A DNA stretch of 23,545 nt from JAICWY01 sp964531205 (GCA_964531205.1 CAZHGH010000048.1:1-23545), one strand, 5' to 3'; counted from the stretch's first letter, positions 7,465 through 15,596 are shown. A program made the numbers and translations. Notes: generated from the letters alone by a model not told the origin.

Positions 7465-8862
7465 ATGAACGGCTCCTTGCGGTGTCATCTTCGCAACACG
7501 TACAGCATGATGATCGCGCTCGTGCTCGTCAGCCTCATGTTTGTTCTCGGAGTCGCTGCGGCTGTGGCCCAGCTCGGCCGCGTGGCGACGGAAACGCGCG
7601 ATGCAATGCGGCTATACCTCGAACGGGCGCAGCAAGCACATCGGGTCGATTCGCCGGCCGAGATCGCGGCTTTGATAGCGGGATACTCGCATCCGGGATG
7701 GCTGTTGCGTGTTATCAGCCCTGGGGCGATCTATGACGCAGACCTCGGAAGCGGACGCGTCACGAAGAGCAAAACAAACGGGGATTCCGTGTATCCGACC
7801 ACGGAACTCGCCTTGCTTCTCGGTATGCACATACCGGCGCGCTTTCTCGTCAACGATACGCAATTTACGCTGTATCCTCGTTTCAGTGTGCGCGTCATTG
7901 TCGAACGAACGCTTGGAGCAACCCTTTTTGCAGCGCTGTTCGCAGTGGCTTTAGGTTTCTTTATCGGAGATCGCATGGCGGAGAATACGCTTCGACCGGT
8001 GCGCGCTTTGAGAGACTCCATGAAAAATTATGGCGACTACAGCAAAACGCCGCAGCTGCTGCCTGACATGGGAAAGGACGAGTTTGGCGACCTCGTAGCC
8101 GCCTATAACCTCGCGTTCTCTGCTGCACACGAAGCCCTGCAGGAACGTGACGCCGCAGAAGCGCGCACGCATCAATTCATCGTGGATGCCGGTCATCAAT
8201 TGCGAACGCCGCTTACGGTACTCTCAGGGTTTGTCGGCATTTTGCGCCGCGGCCAGTTGCGTCACCCGGACGACGGTCCGAAGATCTTGCAGAAGATGGA
8301 TTCGCAGATCGCGATTATGAGAAAGCTCGTCGAACGGCTGATGTTGCTGGAGAGTTGGCAATCTTCGGGCGATACGATGTGCGAACTTACCGATATCGGG
8401 GAGTTTATTACGGCAGTGGTGGAACCGATGGGCGCGTCGCACCCTGACAGAACGGTTCGAATTAACGCGATCGCAGATGCAAAAGCCTGCGTCGATACGA
8501 CGGAGCTTACGTACGCTGTTACAAACATCGTCGCAAACGCTTTGAAATATTCTCCCGATAGTCCGATAACGGTCGACGTAACGGCGGACTGGAAGAACGT
8601 GTACATCGACATCGCGGACAAGGGTCCGGGAATCCCGGCTGACGCGTTGCCGTACATCTTCGATCGCTTTTACCGCGGAGCGCGTCGCGACGTGCCCGGC
8701 TCGGGTCTTGGACTTGCGATCGCGAAAATTGCGGTCGAACGCGCGCTGGGAACGCTGACGGTTGAGAGCCGGCCAGGCGAAGGTGCTCGCTTCACGATCT
8801 CGCTGCCGCGTGCCGTTACGAACCCGACACCCGCAAGCAAGCCCGAAGTTTCGATAGCTTAA
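7465..8862 (+). CDS. Membrane sensor histidine kinase
   Basis: A 465-aa sensor kinase. Membrane helices at about 15-37 and 150-168 flank a periplasmic sensing region of roughly 110 residues. A HAMP linker follows (about 170-222), then a HisKA domain with phospho-acceptor H244 (AGHQLRTPL), and a HATPase domain with N-box N354/N358 (NIVANALKYSP), G1 box DKGPGIP (385-391), F box YIFDRF and G2 box GSGLGLA (412-418). All catalytic boxes are intact. The start at 7465 follows the receiver gene stop by 2 nt; an upstream in-frame extension to 7324 lies inside that gene and is rejected. Its position just before the RND pump operon suggests that it senses an envelope or toxic signal and controls that operon (inference). 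Confidence 0.95.
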   Translation: MNGSLRCHLRNTYSMMIALVLVSLMFVLGVAAAVAQLGRVATETRDAMRLYLERAQQAHRVDSPAEIAALIAGYSHPGWLLRVISPGAIYDADLGSGRVTKSKTNGDSVYPTTELALLLGMHIPARFLVNDTQFTLYPRFSVRVIVERTLGATLFAALFAVALGFFIGDRMAENTLRPVRALRDSMKNYGDYSKTPQLLPDMGKDEFGDLVAAYNLAFSAAHEALQERDAAEARTHQFIVDAGHQLRTPLTVLSGFVGILRRGQLRHPDDGPKILQKMDSQIAIMRKLVERLMLLESWQSSGDTMCELTDIGEFITAVVEPMGASHPDRTVRINAIADAKACVDTTELTYAVTNIVANALKYSPDSPITVDVTADWKNVYIDIADKGPGIPADALPYIFDRFYRGARRDVPGSGLGLAIAKIAVERALGTLTVESRPGEGARFTISLPRAVTNPTPASKPEVSIA

Positions 8863-8890
8863 GCTCGGGCTGGGGTGTTTCGGAGACCCC
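8841..8890 (+). terminator. Two weak stem-loops between kinase and RND adaptor genes
   Basis: GCCCGA (8841-8846) can pair with TCGGGC (8865-8870) across the kinase stop codon, and GGGGT (8872-8876) with ACCCC (8886-8890). Neither is followed by a T run, so an intrinsic terminator is unlikely; attenuation or mRNA processing is possible. A 10-bp palindrome AGCTTAAGCT lies at 8856-8865 within the first loop. Confidence 0.2.
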
Positions 8891-8919
8891 TCTAAGATGC
8901 GCTTACAACAATAGCGTGT

Positions 8920-10170
8920 ATGAGGCAGTGGATTCTCGTAGGGGTTTCATTCTTAACGGCTTGTTCGAAAGCGCATCCGCTGGCGCAGGCGCCACCGCAG
9001 GCAGTTCAGGTTGCGGTAGCGGGCCAAACGATCATTGCGCCGGTTGAGACGTTAGCGGGTACGGCAGCGCCGTATCAAAACGTCGCGATACAAGAGACGT
9101 CGATCTCTGAACCCGCGCTACGCGTGAACGTCAATGAAGGCGACGTCGTCCATCGCGGCGACGTGCTCGCCGTGTTGAATACGGACGATCTGCAGGCGAG
9201 CATGCAGGCCGATCTCGCTAACGCGCAAAGTTTCGCCGCGCGCGTAACGCAGTTTACGTACAGCGGCCAAATGACGATTTCGCAGAGCAGCGATCAGGTG
9301 AGGTTTGCTCGCGCTGCGCTTCAGCAGGCTCAGCAAACGCTGAGGTACGATCAAAAGAATCTGATTCGAGACCAACAGCTGTACGCGCAGCAGTACATTC
9401 CGCTAATGACGCTGCAGCAACAGCAAACGTTGGTGCGCAACGACGAGCAAACCGTGCGATCCGACATGGCGAACGTCAGTTCCGCGATGAGCGCCGTGCA
9501 AGGCAACGGCACGATGAACCAAGGCGCGCAGGCATCGAATATTCAGAACTCGGCAGCGAGCCAAGCGATGGCGTTGGCGCAGGCGCAGCAGCTGCGTGCG
9601 GAGATCTCCCGAGGCACGATCGTCTCACCGGTCGATGGCGTGGTTACGAACCGGAACTTCAATCCGGGCGAGTATCCCGGAACGCGTCAGATTTTCACCG
9701 TACAGCAGATCGATCCGATGTATGCAGTATTTCAAGCGTCGGGTGCGCAGATTGCCGGTATTCAAAATGGCGCTCCGGTGCAGATCAAGGCCGTCGATGA
9801 ACCGTTGATCGCCTATACCGGCAAAGTGGTCGCCGTGCTCGGACAGATCACACCCGGTTCGACGAACTTTACCGTTAAAGCGCTGTTTCACAATCCGAAG
9901 TACAGACTGCGTTCCGGTATGGTGTTGTCCGGCAACGTTCAGGAGTCCACTACGCGCGGCATCGGCATACCCGCTACGGCGTTCTTAGATGATTCGCACA
10001 CCTCCGTAATGACCGTAGCGCCAAATGGCGTTGTGCAAACCGCGAAAGTGCAGGAGCTGCGTACCGATTATAAGACTTCAATTGTGAGCGGTATTGCGCC
10101 GGGAACCCGTGTCGTCACGAACGGTCAGCTCGGTCTGAACCCGGGCGAGAAAGTAGCGGCCGCACAATAA
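8920..10170 (+). CDS. RND efflux periplasmic adaptor (membrane fusion) lipoprotein
   Basis: A 416-aa HlyD/AcrA-type adaptor that links the RND permease to an outer-membrane exit duct. The signal peptide ends in a lipobox LTAC with C15 as the lipidation site. A lipoyl half-motif lies around VNVNEGDVVHRGDVLAVLNT (about 69-88). A long Gln/Ala-rich coiled-coil hairpin spans about 90-230. The second lipoyl half (SRGTIVSPVDGVVTNRNFNPG) and beta-barrel and membrane-proximal domains follow. The hairpin is unusually rich in Gln and Asn. No Shine-Dalgarno is visible before the ATG at 8920. The stop TAA overlaps the permease ATG by one base (TAATG), so the pair is translationally coupled. Confidence 0.95.
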   Translation: MRQWILVGVSFLTACSKAHPLAQAPPQAVQVAVAGQTIIAPVETLAGTAAPYQNVAIQETSISEPALRVNVNEGDVVHRGDVLAVLNTDDLQASMQADLANAQSFAARVTQFTYSGQMTISQSSDQVRFARAALQQAQQTLRYDQKNLIRDQQLYAQQYIPLMTLQQQQTLVRNDEQTVRSDMANVSSAMSAVQGNGTMNQGAQASNIQNSAASQAMALAQAQQLRAEISRGTIVSPVDGVVTNRNFNPGEYPGTRQIFTVQQIDPMYAVFQASGAQIAGIQNGAPVQIKAVDEPLIAYTGKVVAVLGQITPGSTNFTVKALFHNPKYRLRSGMVLSGNVQESTTRGIGIPATAFLDDSHTSVMTVAPNGVVQTAKVQELRTDYKTSIVSGIAPGTRVVTNGQLGLNPGEKVAAAQ

Positions 10171-13100
10171 TGGGATTGACACGCGTTTTCCTCCAGCGGC
10201 CCACGCTGGTCTTCGTGCTATTGGCGCTCGTTTTTCTCGCGGGCTTCATATCGCTTCGAGCGCTTCCGGTTCAGCAATTTCCGAACGTGATTCAGCCGAC
10301 GATAACCGTGAACGTTTCGTTTTCCGGCGCGCCTACGACCGTGATGCGTACCAACATCGTCCAGCCGATCGAAGATCAGCTCTCAGGCACGCCGGATCTC
10401 ACCAGGATCAATTCCGTGGTACAGGCGGGAACCGCGCGCATAAGCGCAATCTTTTCGCTGACCTCCAGCCTGTCCACGGATCTCGCGATGGTGCAGAAGG
10501 CGGTGCAGGCCGCGCAACGTCAGCTGCCCACGAGCATCCAACCACCCACGCTTTCAATCAATGACCCTGCGCAATCCGTCGTCACAACGCTGGCGGTTAC
10601 ATCCAATACGTTGGACGTCGGAAAACTTTCACTCGAAGTGGTTTATGGCATTGCGCCGGCCATTCAACAGATTCCGGGAGTCTCGCTGGTCACATCGGGC
10701 GGTACCGTTACGCCGGCGTATGAAGTAAATGCGGATCCATATAAACTGGCGGCCGCGAACCTCACGTTGACGGATTTGTTCAATACGATCTCGACGGGAA
10801 ACCTCCGGGCGCCGGGCGGATACGTGTACGGTTCGAACCGCCAATCATCGATCGATATTCGCGGCGATATTCAGGATCCAAACTCCGTTTTAGATCTTCC
10901 TATTTCGCCGGCATCGACACCGGCAACGGGCCCGGTAACTTCGACCGCAGGCGCAACCGACCCGTGGACAACCGGCAGCGGCGTCTACCGTGTTCGAGAC
11001 GTTGCTTCAGTCGTAGACGGTTACGAGCCGCGCTTGACGTACGCGCAAGTCAACGGTGCGCCCGGCGTGTTCATGCAAGTTCAGAAAACGGACACGGCCA
11101 GTGAAGTGACGAGCTCGGAGGCGGTTATCGCGCAATTGCCGCGTTTGCAGCGCCAGTTTCCCGATGTTCGTTTTCAGGTGCTCAATGTTCAGGCGGTCTA
11201 CACGAAACAACAGATCGACGGCGTCGAGCGTACGCTCATCGAAGGTATTCTGCTTACAGGCATCGTCATGCTGTTCTTCCTTGCGAAGTGGCGGCATGCG
11301 CTCGTGGTGTTGGTTGCGATCCCGACGTCGCTCGCAGTCGCAATCACTGCAATGAATATCCTGCATATGACGCTCGACACGGTCTCGCTCCTGGGCATGA
11401 CGCTGGCAATCGGTATTCTCGTCGACGACTCTACCGTCACGCTCGAAAACATCGATCGTCACTTCGACCTTGGAGAGAAGCCTTTCGACGCAGCGCTAAA
11501 GGGACGATCCGAAATTGGTATGGCGGCGATTGTCATAACGCTCGTCGACGTCGTTGTATTTTTGCCGATCGCATTTCTCAAGAGCCAGGTCGGCGAACAA
11601 CTTCAGGAGTTCGGGCTCGTCGTCGCTATTTCGACGCTGGCCTCGCTCTTCGTTTCCTTCACAGTTACGCCGACGCTGGCGGGACGGTGGGCGTTGCTTT
11701 CGCATTGGAAGCCGTGGCGCATCATTCAACTGTTCGATCGCGGCTTCGAGAGTGCGCGCGCCTGGTATGCCGAGCATGTATTGCGCTGGGCGCTACGCAA
11801 GCCGGTTATCGTGGTTGCGATCTGCGTCGTCACGTTTATTGGAGCCGTTGCGCTCGTGCCGCTGGGTTTTGTCGGCTCAACGTATATTCCGCCTCAGGAT
11901 CAGGGACAGATCTTCATTCAAGCGGTGTACCCCTCCGGCTGGCCCATCGCGAAAGTGCGTCAGGGGATTTTTGCGATGGAGCATATCGTCGACCAAAACC
12001 CCGATCTGCGAAGTGAAGCGGCTGCCGCAGGTTTCTACAATCCGCCGTTCGGCGGATCGGCACTGCAGCCCAACGTCGGACAAATCACCATGTGGCTAAA
12101 AGACAGCCGCCATCACTCGACAGATTGGTGGGTTGCGCAATACCGCAACATCGCTGCGAAAGCCATGCCGCAAGCAACGGTGACCGTCGTACCATCCACC
12201 TCTACGAGCGGCGGCAATCAGCAGCCGATCGACGAAATCGTCTCCGATATCACCGGCGGCGATCCGACGCCATATGCCCTTCGGGTATACCAGCTCCTTA
12301 AGCAAACCCCCGGAACCGCAAACGTCAATAGCACTGCGGCCGCTCTTGCCCCGCAAATCGCCGTGCAGTTCGATCGCGCGAAGATGCGCGCTTTGAACGT
12401 GAATATCGATACCGCGGCAACCGCAGCGGAGGCAGCGTTCGGCGGAGCGATCGCGACGCAATTCGAGTTACCGCTCGGCCTCGAGCAAGTGCAGCTCATC
12501 TATCCGACGTCAAATCTCAACACTGTCGCGCAACTCATGGCGGTGCCGGTGCGCGCCAGCAATGGAAACATCGTTCACCTCGGCGACTTCACGCGCATGG
12601 ACCAGGAGCCGACGCCGCCGCTCATCGTGCGGGTAGATCGCAACAACGTCGTACACGTGAACGCCAACGTTGCACCTGGCTACGAACTCTCGAACGTGCA
12701 GAATGCATTCACGAAAGCCGTGCGTACGCTGCATCTTCCGAGCAACATCACTGTGGCACCGGCACCGTTCGGCCAACAGGATTACATGCATCAGGTGTTG
12801 ACCGGACTCGGTGGTTCACTGGTTCTCTCCGTGGTGCTGGTCTTTCTGCTGATGGTTGCGCTCTACAACAGCTACAGCTCGCCGTTCATCATTCTGTTCT
12901 CCGTACCGGTGGCGGCGGTGGGCGCGCTCGGCGCGCTGCTGATTACACATCAAACGCTAAACCTGTTCTCGATGATCGGAACGATTCTGCTGGTCGGCAT
13001 TGCAACGAAGAACGGCATTCTGCTCGTCGACTACGCGAATACATTACGATCTCGAGGGCTGAACAAGATTGCGGCGATCCGGGAAAGCGCGCGTACGCGG

Positions 13101-13391
13101 TTCCGCCCGATCATGATGACGAGCATCTCCATTGTGGCGGCAAACATTCCGCTGGCGCTGGCGCTCGAACCGGGCTCCAGCGTACGCAGCAGTCTTGGCG
13201 TCGTCGTGTGCGGTGGCGCGCTTAGTTCGCTGGCGCTCACGTTGGTTCTGGTTCCGGTGATGTACATGTGGTTCGCGCCGAAGCGCTTCCCGAAGATTGA
13301 GGGCGTTAGTACGAATGGTGCCAGCAAAACGCCGGCGACCACCGTCGGTGAAATTGCGGTGCGGGCTTCCGGAACGCAAGCCGGTGCGTAG
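10170..13391 (+). CDS. RND-family efflux permease (HAE-1/AcrB-like)
   Basis: A 1073-aa inner-membrane proton-driven transporter of the resistance-nodulation-division superfamily. It has the usual repeated plan: helix 1 (about 10-30), a large periplasmic porter loop, a helix bundle from about 355, a second periplasmic loop and a C-terminal bundle. The proton-relay residues are present: D419/D420 in GILVDDSTVTLENIDRH, and K947 in GIATKNGILLVDYA, matching the AcrB D407/D408/K940 set. A Thr/Pro/Gly-rich insertion lies near 246-272. The last 40 residues form a polar tail. The closest functional class is drug or small-molecule efflux rather than heavy metal, judged from these motifs. No TolC-type gene is in the window, so the pump uses one elsewhere or a non-standard exit. 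Confidence 0.96.
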   Translation: MGLTRVFLQRPTLVFVLLALVFLAGFISLRALPVQQFPNVIQPTITVNVSFSGAPTTVMRTNIVQPIEDQLSGTPDLTRINSVVQAGTARISAIFSLTSSLSTDLAMVQKAVQAAQRQLPTSIQPPTLSINDPAQSVVTTLAVTSNTLDVGKLSLEVVYGIAPAIQQIPGVSLVTSGGTVTPAYEVNADPYKLAAANLTLTDLFNTISTGNLRAPGGYVYGSNRQSSIDIRGDIQDPNSVLDLPISPASTPATGPVTSTAGATDPWTTGSGVYRVRDVASVVDGYEPRLTYAQVNGAPGVFMQVQKTDTASEVTSSEAVIAQLPRLQRQFPDVRFQVLNVQAVYTKQQIDGVERTLIEGILLTGIVMLFFLAKWRHALVVLVAIPTSLAVAITAMNILHMTLDTVSLLGMTLAIGILVDDSTVTLENIDRHFDLGEKPFDAALKGRSEIGMAAIVITLVDVVVFLPIAFLKSQVGEQLQEFGLVVAISTLASLFVSFTVTPTLAGRWALLSHWKPWRIIQLFDRGFESARAWYAEHVLRWALRKPVIVVAICVVTFIGAVALVPLGFVGSTYIPPQDQGQIFIQAVYPSGWPIAKVRQGIFAMEHIVDQNPDLRSEAAAAGFYNPPFGGSALQPNVGQITMWLKDSRHHSTDWWVAQYRNIAAKAMPQATVTVVPSTSTSGGNQQPIDEIVSDITGGDPTPYALRVYQLLKQTPGTANVNSTAAALAPQIAVQFDRAKMRALNVNIDTAATAAEAAFGGAIATQFELPLGLEQVQLIYPTSNLNTVAQLMAVPVRASNGNIVHLGDFTRMDQEPTPPLIVRVDRNNVVHVNANVAPGYELSNVQNAFTKAVRTLHLPSNITVAPAPFGQQDYMHQVLTGLGGSLVLSVVLVFLLMVALYNSYSSPFIILFSVPVAAVGALGALLITHQTLNLFSMIGTILLVGIATKNGILLVDYANTLRSRGLNKIAAIRESARTRFRPIMMTSISIVAANIPLALALEPGSSVRSSLGVVVCGGALSSLALTLVLVPVMYMWFAPKRFPKIEGVSTNGASKTPATTVGEIAVRASGTQAGA

Positions 13392-13817
13392 ATGAAACCC
13401 AACATGTGGGGCGCCGTCGTCCTTGCGCTTATCGCGATGGTTCTCCCAGCGGCGGCTTTCGCTCAAACGATTGACGACGCTACGTCTCCCGAATTACATG
13501 CGTTCTTCGAGGTCGAGTATGCGCGGGAAGCAACGTATTTAAGCTTAACCAAAGAACATCAGCAAAACGTCATGACGCTGAGCCGGTTGGTGAAATCCGG
13601 CACTATATCGTATCAAGCCGCTGCGCGTGAAATCAACACGCAGCTTACGCCCGATGAAAAGGGCGCGATTCTCGAAGTCGAGTCTTCATTCTGGGGCGCC
13701 TTACGCGGATTTCAGCAAGCGCAACGCATCTCGTTGACCGCGGGCGACGTGCAAATCGATGCCGGGAGGTTTTTGCTGTTTCTATTCTATGATATGTCCG
13801 AAGCGATGACGAAATGA
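13392..13817 (+). CDS. Secreted helical protein, LTxxQ/Spy-like (copy 1 of a paralogous pair)
   Basis: A 141-aa protein with a clear signal peptide (about residues 1-25, ending AAAFAQ) and a mature part predicted to be mostly helical. It starts immediately after the permease stop with no gap, so it belongs to the RND operon. Two segments starting LTKEHQQ and LTPDEKG resemble the LTxxQ repeats of periplasmic CpxP/Spy proteins, which bind misfolded proteins or act as stress sensors. That match is weak and mine by eye. The segment EVESSFWGALRGFQQ and the end GRFLLFLFYDMSEAM are conserved in the second copy at 15132-15555. Function is unknown; a periplasmic partner of the pump or its kinase is a reasonable guess. 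Confidence 0.85.
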   Translation: MKPNMWGAVVLALIAMVLPAAAFAQTIDDATSPELHAFFEVEYAREATYLSLTKEHQQNVMTLSRLVKSGTISYQAAAREINTQLTPDEKGAILEVESSFWGALRGFQQAQRISLTAGDVQIDAGRFLLFLFYDMSEAMTK

Positions 13818-13883
13818 GGGACCTTGGAGATACCTGGAGTGGTTCTCAGCGTTCTTGAGGCTGATAGCAGTAGCTTCGGTGTT

Positions 13884-14348
13884 ATGAATGTGATAGGTCG
13901 TTTACCCATCGTTGCCGGTGTTGCGGCAACACTTTTTACTTCGCAAGCGCTTCCAACCAGGGCGCAGACTGCGTCGCCGATCGCTATTCAATCGTGCACG
14001 GTGCAACAAGCAGTGAGCACAATTGGCCCGTATAGGCGGTTTTGGTATCCCTGGCCTCGATCCGGATATGCGCCGTATACCGACGGCCTAAATATTTCCT
14101 ATATCAATACGACGAACATGCCGATCGATCGCGTCGTCTTCGTCGTCAATTACCGTGGCGATAAAGAACACGTAGTCGACGCCGGTACGTTTTCGCCGGG
14201 CGTTACGATAAACCACCAGTTTGGCGACTTCGAGGGCGATGCGTATATCGGCGCGAAGCCGAACTCTTGCCGTGTGGCCGCTGTGCGTTTTACCAACGGC
14301 ACGGCTTGGCGCGCGAGCACCGTGCGTCCTATCGGATACAACCGTTAA
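13884..14348 (+). CDS. Secreted protein of unknown function with one probable disulfide
   Basis: A 154-aa protein with a signal peptide (about 1-28, ending LPTRAQ). The mature part is rich in aromatic and beta-type residues and has two cysteines (in IQSCTVQ near the start and NSCRVAA near the end), which could bridge a single beta-sandwich domain. A core reading NMPIDRVVFVVNY and the GVTINHQFGDF segment look like strands. I do not recognise the family. The ATG at 13884 gives a normal signal peptide but has no clear ribosome-binding site. A TTG at 13824 has GAGGG a few bases upstream and would add 20 residues, so the start is uncertain. Its TAA overlaps the next ATG by one base. Confidence 0.82.
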   Translation: MNVIGRLPIVAGVAATLFTSQALPTRAQTASPIAIQSCTVQQAVSTIGPYRRFWYPWPRSGYAPYTDGLNISYINTTNMPIDRVVFVVNYRGDKEHVVDAGTFSPGVTINHQFGDFEGDAYIGAKPNSCRVAAVRFTNGTAWRASTVRPIGYNR

Positions 14349-14950
14349 TGATAAAATATTTCGCGTCAGCGCTTGTACTCGTTGCAAGCGCGGTATCGTT
14401 TAGCGCGTCTGCGGAAGCTCAATCGACTTACGCAATTGCAGACGATGACCGGCAGGTTCGCGGCCGTGTAATTTCACTCGAAGGGTACAATATGACCGTT
14501 CGAGATGAACAAGGCCACCTCGACCGAGTCGTATTGCACGAGGGGACAATCATCAATCCGACGGGACTTACGCTTGCCGACGGCATGGTTGTAAGCATCC
14601 TCGGCTACAACGCCGGTCCCTATTTCGCCGCGAACGAGATCGATACGCCGTATTCCATGTATGGTGACATTCCGTACTATCAGGGGCGTCAGTGGTCGTA
14701 CTACGACACCGGCTATGATCTAGGGTTCTTTTTTGAAAACGCCGGCTGGTGGCACGGTGACGCGCTTCGGGGTTCGTATCACTTTGCCGGTCCGGGGAGA
14801 GCGTATCAACACGTGCCCGTCGGTCAAATCTACCAAGCTCATCCGGGCGCCTTTCAAGGCCATAATTTCGTCGCGCCTCACGCATCCGGCGGCTATCATG
14901 CTGCGCACTCCAGCGGCGGCCACGGTGGCGGCCACGGCCGCCCGTTATGA
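14348..14950 (+). CDS. Secreted protein with OB-like domain and His/Gly-rich tail
   Basis: A 200-aa exported protein. A signal peptide covers about residues 1-25 (ending ASAEAQ). A small beta-barrel-like domain (about 36-96, VRGRVISLEGYNMTVRD onward) resembles DUF5666-type OB-folds, recognised by eye only. A Tyr/Trp/Gly-rich middle follows, then a C-terminal tail (about 164-198) with eight His among Gly, Ser and Ala, which could bind transition metals. The start ATG at 14348 shares its A with the preceding stop (TAATG), showing coupling with the upstream secreted gene; an in-frame extension back to 14267 is rejected. It is the last gene of the RND operon. A periplasmic metal-binding or surface role is inferred from the tail. 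Confidence 0.85.
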   Translation: MIKYFASALVLVASAVSFSASAEAQSTYAIADDDRQVRGRVISLEGYNMTVRDEQGHLDRVVLHEGTIINPTGLTLADGMVVSILGYNAGPYFAANEIDTPYSMYGDIPYYQGRQWSYYDTGYDLGFFFENAGWWHGDALRGSYHFAGPGRAYQHVPVGQIYQAHPGAFQGHNFVAPHASGGYHAAHSSGGHGGGHGRPL

Positions 14951-14960
14951 AAACTACACA

Positions 14961-15080
14961 TTAATAAGACTGCCCTTGCAGTTCGAACGTGACGCGGCTA
15001 CCTTCACTCCCTTTTTGCAAAGTTGATTCGAACGCCGCGGTAGATGATGCCGATTCCCGCGTGGCGTTGAATGCGCCAAT
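14961..15080 (-). pseudogene. Remnant of an Omp85-like C-terminus, inverted and frameshifted
   Basis: The minus strand encodes, in one frame, GIGIIYRGVRINFAK (around 15055-15011) and, in the next frame, GSEGSRVTFELQGQSY followed by TAA at 14963-14961. Joined, they match the last residues of the Omp85-like protein at 15604-16917 (GIGLIYRGFRLDLARG then TDGNRLTFELQGQTY) position by position. One extra A in an A5 run on the minus strand (T run at 15012-15016) accounts for the frame change. Only about 35-40 residues are recognisable, and the sequence further upstream on that strand is occupied by the split secreted-protein gene. It looks like the decayed end of a second barrel gene left by a duplication and inversion. 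Confidence 0.75.
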
Positions 15081-15131
15081 CGCGCGCCAAAGTCGGCGCG
15101 GTCGCCGTTCGAGTACGGAAAGTGGTTCGTA

Positions 15132-15470
15132 ATGAAGAGTAGTTTTTGGGTTGCAGCGGCATTCGTGCTGTTCTTTCTTGCCGCGCCAATCCGTACTCTC
15201 GCGCAAACCGTCCCTGACGGCACGTCTCCCCAATCGCATGCGTTCTTCGAGGTCGAGTATGCGAGAGAAGCGACGTATTTAAGTCTCTCGAAACCGAATC
15301 AGCAAAGCGTCATCGCGATCAGCGAATCGCTGAAGTCCGGCAGTATCTCGTATCAAAACGCCGCAGGGCAAATCAATAAGCTGCTCACGCCGCGCGAACA
15401 AAATGCGGTGCTCGAAGTCGAGTCTTCGTTTTGGGGCGCGCTGCGTGGATTTCAACAAGCCAACGCGTAG
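15132..15470 (+). CDS. Secreted helical protein, LTxxQ/Spy-like (copy 2, truncated by frameshift)
   Basis: A 112-aa reading frame closely related to the protein at 13392-13817: signal peptide (about 1-25, ending RTLAQ), then HAFFEVEYAREATYLSL, an LTPREQ motif and EVESSFWGALRGFQQ. A 27-nt stretch at 15237-15263 is identical to 13497-13523. After GFQQANA a TAG stops translation, whereas copy 1 continues for about 27 more residues. The missing C-terminus is encoded directly downstream in another frame (15472-15555). The frame offset corresponds to a net loss of two bases relative to copy 1. It may be a pseudogene, a split gene expressed by reinitiation, or an assembly error. Confidence 0.7.
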   Translation: MKSSFWVAAAFVLFFLAAPIRTLAQTVPDGTSPQSHAFFEVEYAREATYLSLSKPNQQSVIAISESLKSGSISYQNAAGQINKLLTPREQNAVLEVESSFWGALRGFQQANA

Positions 15471-15471
15471 C

Positions 15472-15555
15472 ATGAGCGATTCGGACGTGGAAGTCGATCC
15501 CGGACGCTTTTTACTCTTCCTGTTTTACAACTTGTCGGAGGCGATGCAACACTGA
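15472..15555 (+). CDS. Detached C-terminus of copy 2 (27 codons from an ATG)
   Basis: Starting at the ATG at 15472, one base after the TAG of the preceding frame (TAGCATG), 27 codons encode MSDSDVEVDPGRFLLFLFYN and a short end LSEAMQH. This matches the C-terminus of copy 1 (GDVQIDAGRFLLFLFYDMSEAMTK). Conservation of the protein sequence after the break, including conservative changes such as D to N and I to V, suggests that selection acted on this part until recently or still does. Reinitiation at TAGCATG could produce it as a separate peptide, but without a signal peptide. Confidence 0.5.
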   Translation: MSDSDVEVDPGRFLLFLFYNLSEAMQH

Positions 15556-15590
15556 TGCGCCCTCGGCGCACCCTCTCATCCGGAATGCGC

Positions 15591-15596
15591 TACAAT
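15591..15596 (+). promoter_or_regulatory. Candidate -10 element directly before the Omp85-like gene
   Basis: TACAAT, one mismatch from the consensus TATAAT, ends 7 nt before the ATG at 15604, so transcription would start near the first base of the gene and the mRNA may be leaderless. GGGAGG also lies there but abuts the ATG with no spacer, too close for normal use. No good -35 hexamer is seen. Confidence 0.35.

Noticed and set aside
8841..8890. Strong intrinsic terminator between kinase and RND genes
   Set aside because: The stems are only 5-6 bp and no T run follows, so it is kept only as a low-confidence structure.
11288..12099. Plus-strand frames of 181-242 codons inside the RND permease gene
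   Set aside because: They are alternate frames of the permease with biased composition and no ribosome-binding sites; the permease frame has all proton-relay residues.
14961..15239. 92-codon minus-strand frame as an intact gene
   Set aside because: Only its last ~16 residues resemble a protein family. The matching upstream part lies in another frame, so it is better described as a decayed Omp85 end.
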